Shown piece after piece: positions 62,732 through 64,000 of a stretch of 64,000 nucleotides of DNA (positions are counted from its first letter, which is position 1; the number at the start of each line of letters is the position of its first letter). This DNA comes from Neelides folsomi (Eukaryota; Arthropoda; Collembola; Neelipleona; Neelidae). A program made the translations under genes and the position numbers. The DNA lies in the NCBI GenBank assembly GCA_034687125.1, contig JAQGBZ010000010.1, positions 62,001 to 126,000 of the forward strand, given 5' to 3'. Below the pieces are notes generated by a model. That model ran no database searches. It was not told the DNA's origin and was given only the letters and a program-made list of their open reading frames with translations.

Positions 62732-63846
62732 CTACTTCACATCCTATTAGGCCTACTTATTAAGGCTAACTGATTTTGCTGATATTGTGTTAACTTACTT
62801 ATTCTCTAATTTCTGTGAATGGTATTTACACTTGTATTAATTAAGATGAGCGTTTTTGCAGGTTCTGACATTGAGCTTCAGTTTCTTTAATATTCCCACG
62901 GGCTTTTCCTCCCTTGTTTCTCTTCTTGTATATATCAAAACATTATATAAACAATACGCGTGTTGAAGGAGGAGAAAGGAAGTTGAATGTATTAATTACA
63001 ACTTGCGCATTGGAATCTCCGATTCTCACGATCAGCATTCTAAAGATTAGTTGTCTTAATATAATTGCTTTTTTGATTCCCACTGGTTATTCCTAAATGA
63101 TCATTTTTGGAAATTTTAATTATTAGTTTTACACCCGACCTCCAAGAATCAAAATCTTTATCTTGAAGTGATATTCTGTTATTAATTGTTATTTTTATGA
63201 AATATTTACCCATCAAAAATATGTAATGTGTAGTATGTGTCTGTAAGTTGAATGTAAATGCAGGGTAAGTGTAATCTTTAAAGTAAAAAAAACAGTATAT
63301 AAAGAGCTTAATATGTAAGATTCTTTTTTGTACTTTTTGAGCACATTTTATTATATTATGTAGCTGATTTAAAAATAACAAATATGCATATTATAATTAT
63401 CTGTGCTATTACAAATGATCTGCTTTAATAAACATAATTTAACCTCTGATGATTTACTCTACTTTGATAAATTAATTAAATATTAAAATTGACACTGTTG
63501 ATAAATTATTGGTAGTTCAATAATTCACGGAATGAGTGGAAATAAAAAGATAAAATATTCGATATAATTAACTGTACAAAATTTCCATATACAATTTATT
63601 TTAAATAATATTTAAAATGTGTTTCAACTAATATGAATAGTTGCATTTTAAAATTTTTCACTCTTGAATGTAAAAAGTAAAACATGATTGTATGGTATAA
63701 AGTTTTAAGTAATTAATAATCAATATACTGCTGATTATTAATTAGTGTATATTAGCAGAGCAATCGTGAATATTTAGTTTAATGATTAGATGGCCATCTG
63801 ATATTTGAGTTAAAAAACTATTAAATTAGGAATGAATAAAATTGAA
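62732..63846. other. Convergent intergenic region
   Basis: AT-rich DNA between the 3' end of ELOVL copy 2 (plus strand) and the 3' end of the NPF-motif gene (minus strand), so it probably consists mostly of 3' UTRs. No gene recognised. Confidence 0.5.
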
Positions 63847-64000
63847 TTAATCACTAAATGGATTAAGACTAGGATCGTAATCATCATCTTCTTCAAATGG
63901 ATTCTTGGCAATTTGCTTTGGTTCATCTTTGAGAAATGGATTATTAGCGTCATCCTCCTCATCAAAGGGATTTTTCTCAACCGCTTTGCTTTTTGATACA
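63847..64000 (-). CDS. C-terminal end of an NPF-motif protein (partial)
   Basis: The last 50 codons of a minus-strand frame that runs off the window end, finishing with TAA at 63849-63847. It carries four Asn-Pro-Phe motifs (NPFDEEDD, NNPFLKDE, NPFEEDDD, LNPFSD) separated by acidic and Lys-rich spacers. NPF motifs followed by acidic residues bind EH domains of endocytic recycling proteins such as EHD and Eps15. Candidates include rabenosyn-5-like, EHBP1-like or MICAL-like proteins. I cannot decide between them from the tail alone. No splice acceptor is visible within the segment. Confidence 0.7.
   Translation of the reverse strand, partial: VSKSKAVEKNPFDEEDDANNPFLKDEPKQIAKNPFEEDDDYDPSLNPFSD

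Noticed and set aside
63040-63381. 113-codon minus-strand frame
   Set aside because: It is AT-driven in composition, has no domain, and lies where 3' UTRs of two convergent genes are expected.

Overview
The window looks like nuclear DNA of an arthropod, most likely a copepod crustacean and possibly a sea louse. This is an inference. It rests on AT-rich intergenic DNA, short GT-AG introns, an arthropod-style SoxC HMG box, one cytosolic tRNA-His, and animal wax-ester-synthase (WSD-type) acyltransferases next to ELOVL6-like elongases. Gene models were built by hand: every internal exon junction listed was matched by splice site and reading phase, and no transcript data were available.

Layout. 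At 1-6 kb (+) lies a SoxC transcription factor whose first coding exon is not certain. The next 5 kb has no gene I can support, but part of it (about 8-10.4 kb) is richer in G+C than its surroundings. A tRNA-His(GTG) sits at 11.54 kb. Five genes on the minus strand follow: mitochondrial-type leucyl-tRNA synthetase (9 exons, 880 aa), COP9 signalosome subunit 5 (5 exons, 357 aa), an unrecognised 186-aa four-helix membrane protein (4 exons), and two tandem WSD-type acyltransferases (503 and 507 aa) that both keep the HHxxxDG catalytic motif. The stretch 25.6-31.6 kb holds no gene, apart from a striking GC-rich islet with a perfect hairpin at 30.5 kb. At 31.7-32.2 kb (+) is a two-exon gene for a 69-aa single-pass membrane microprotein. 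About 20 kb of AT-rich DNA without a recognisable gene follows. At 53.7-62.6 kb (+) are two tandem ELOVL6-like very-long-chain fatty acid elongases (344 and 273 aa), with four shared introns at exactly equivalent positions. The right edge (minus strand) holds the C-terminal end of a protein with four NPF motifs.

Theme. Two acyltransferases that would esterify fatty alcohols or diacylglycerol, and two elongases that would make their long-chain acyl substrates, lie within about 42 kb. Both pairs arose by local duplication. This fits copepod lipid storage biology, but coordinated function is inference. The least explained items are the microprotein, the four-helix protein, the GC-rich islet, the degenerate editing domain and unclear targeting sequence of the leucyl-tRNA synthetase, and the long gene-free interval.
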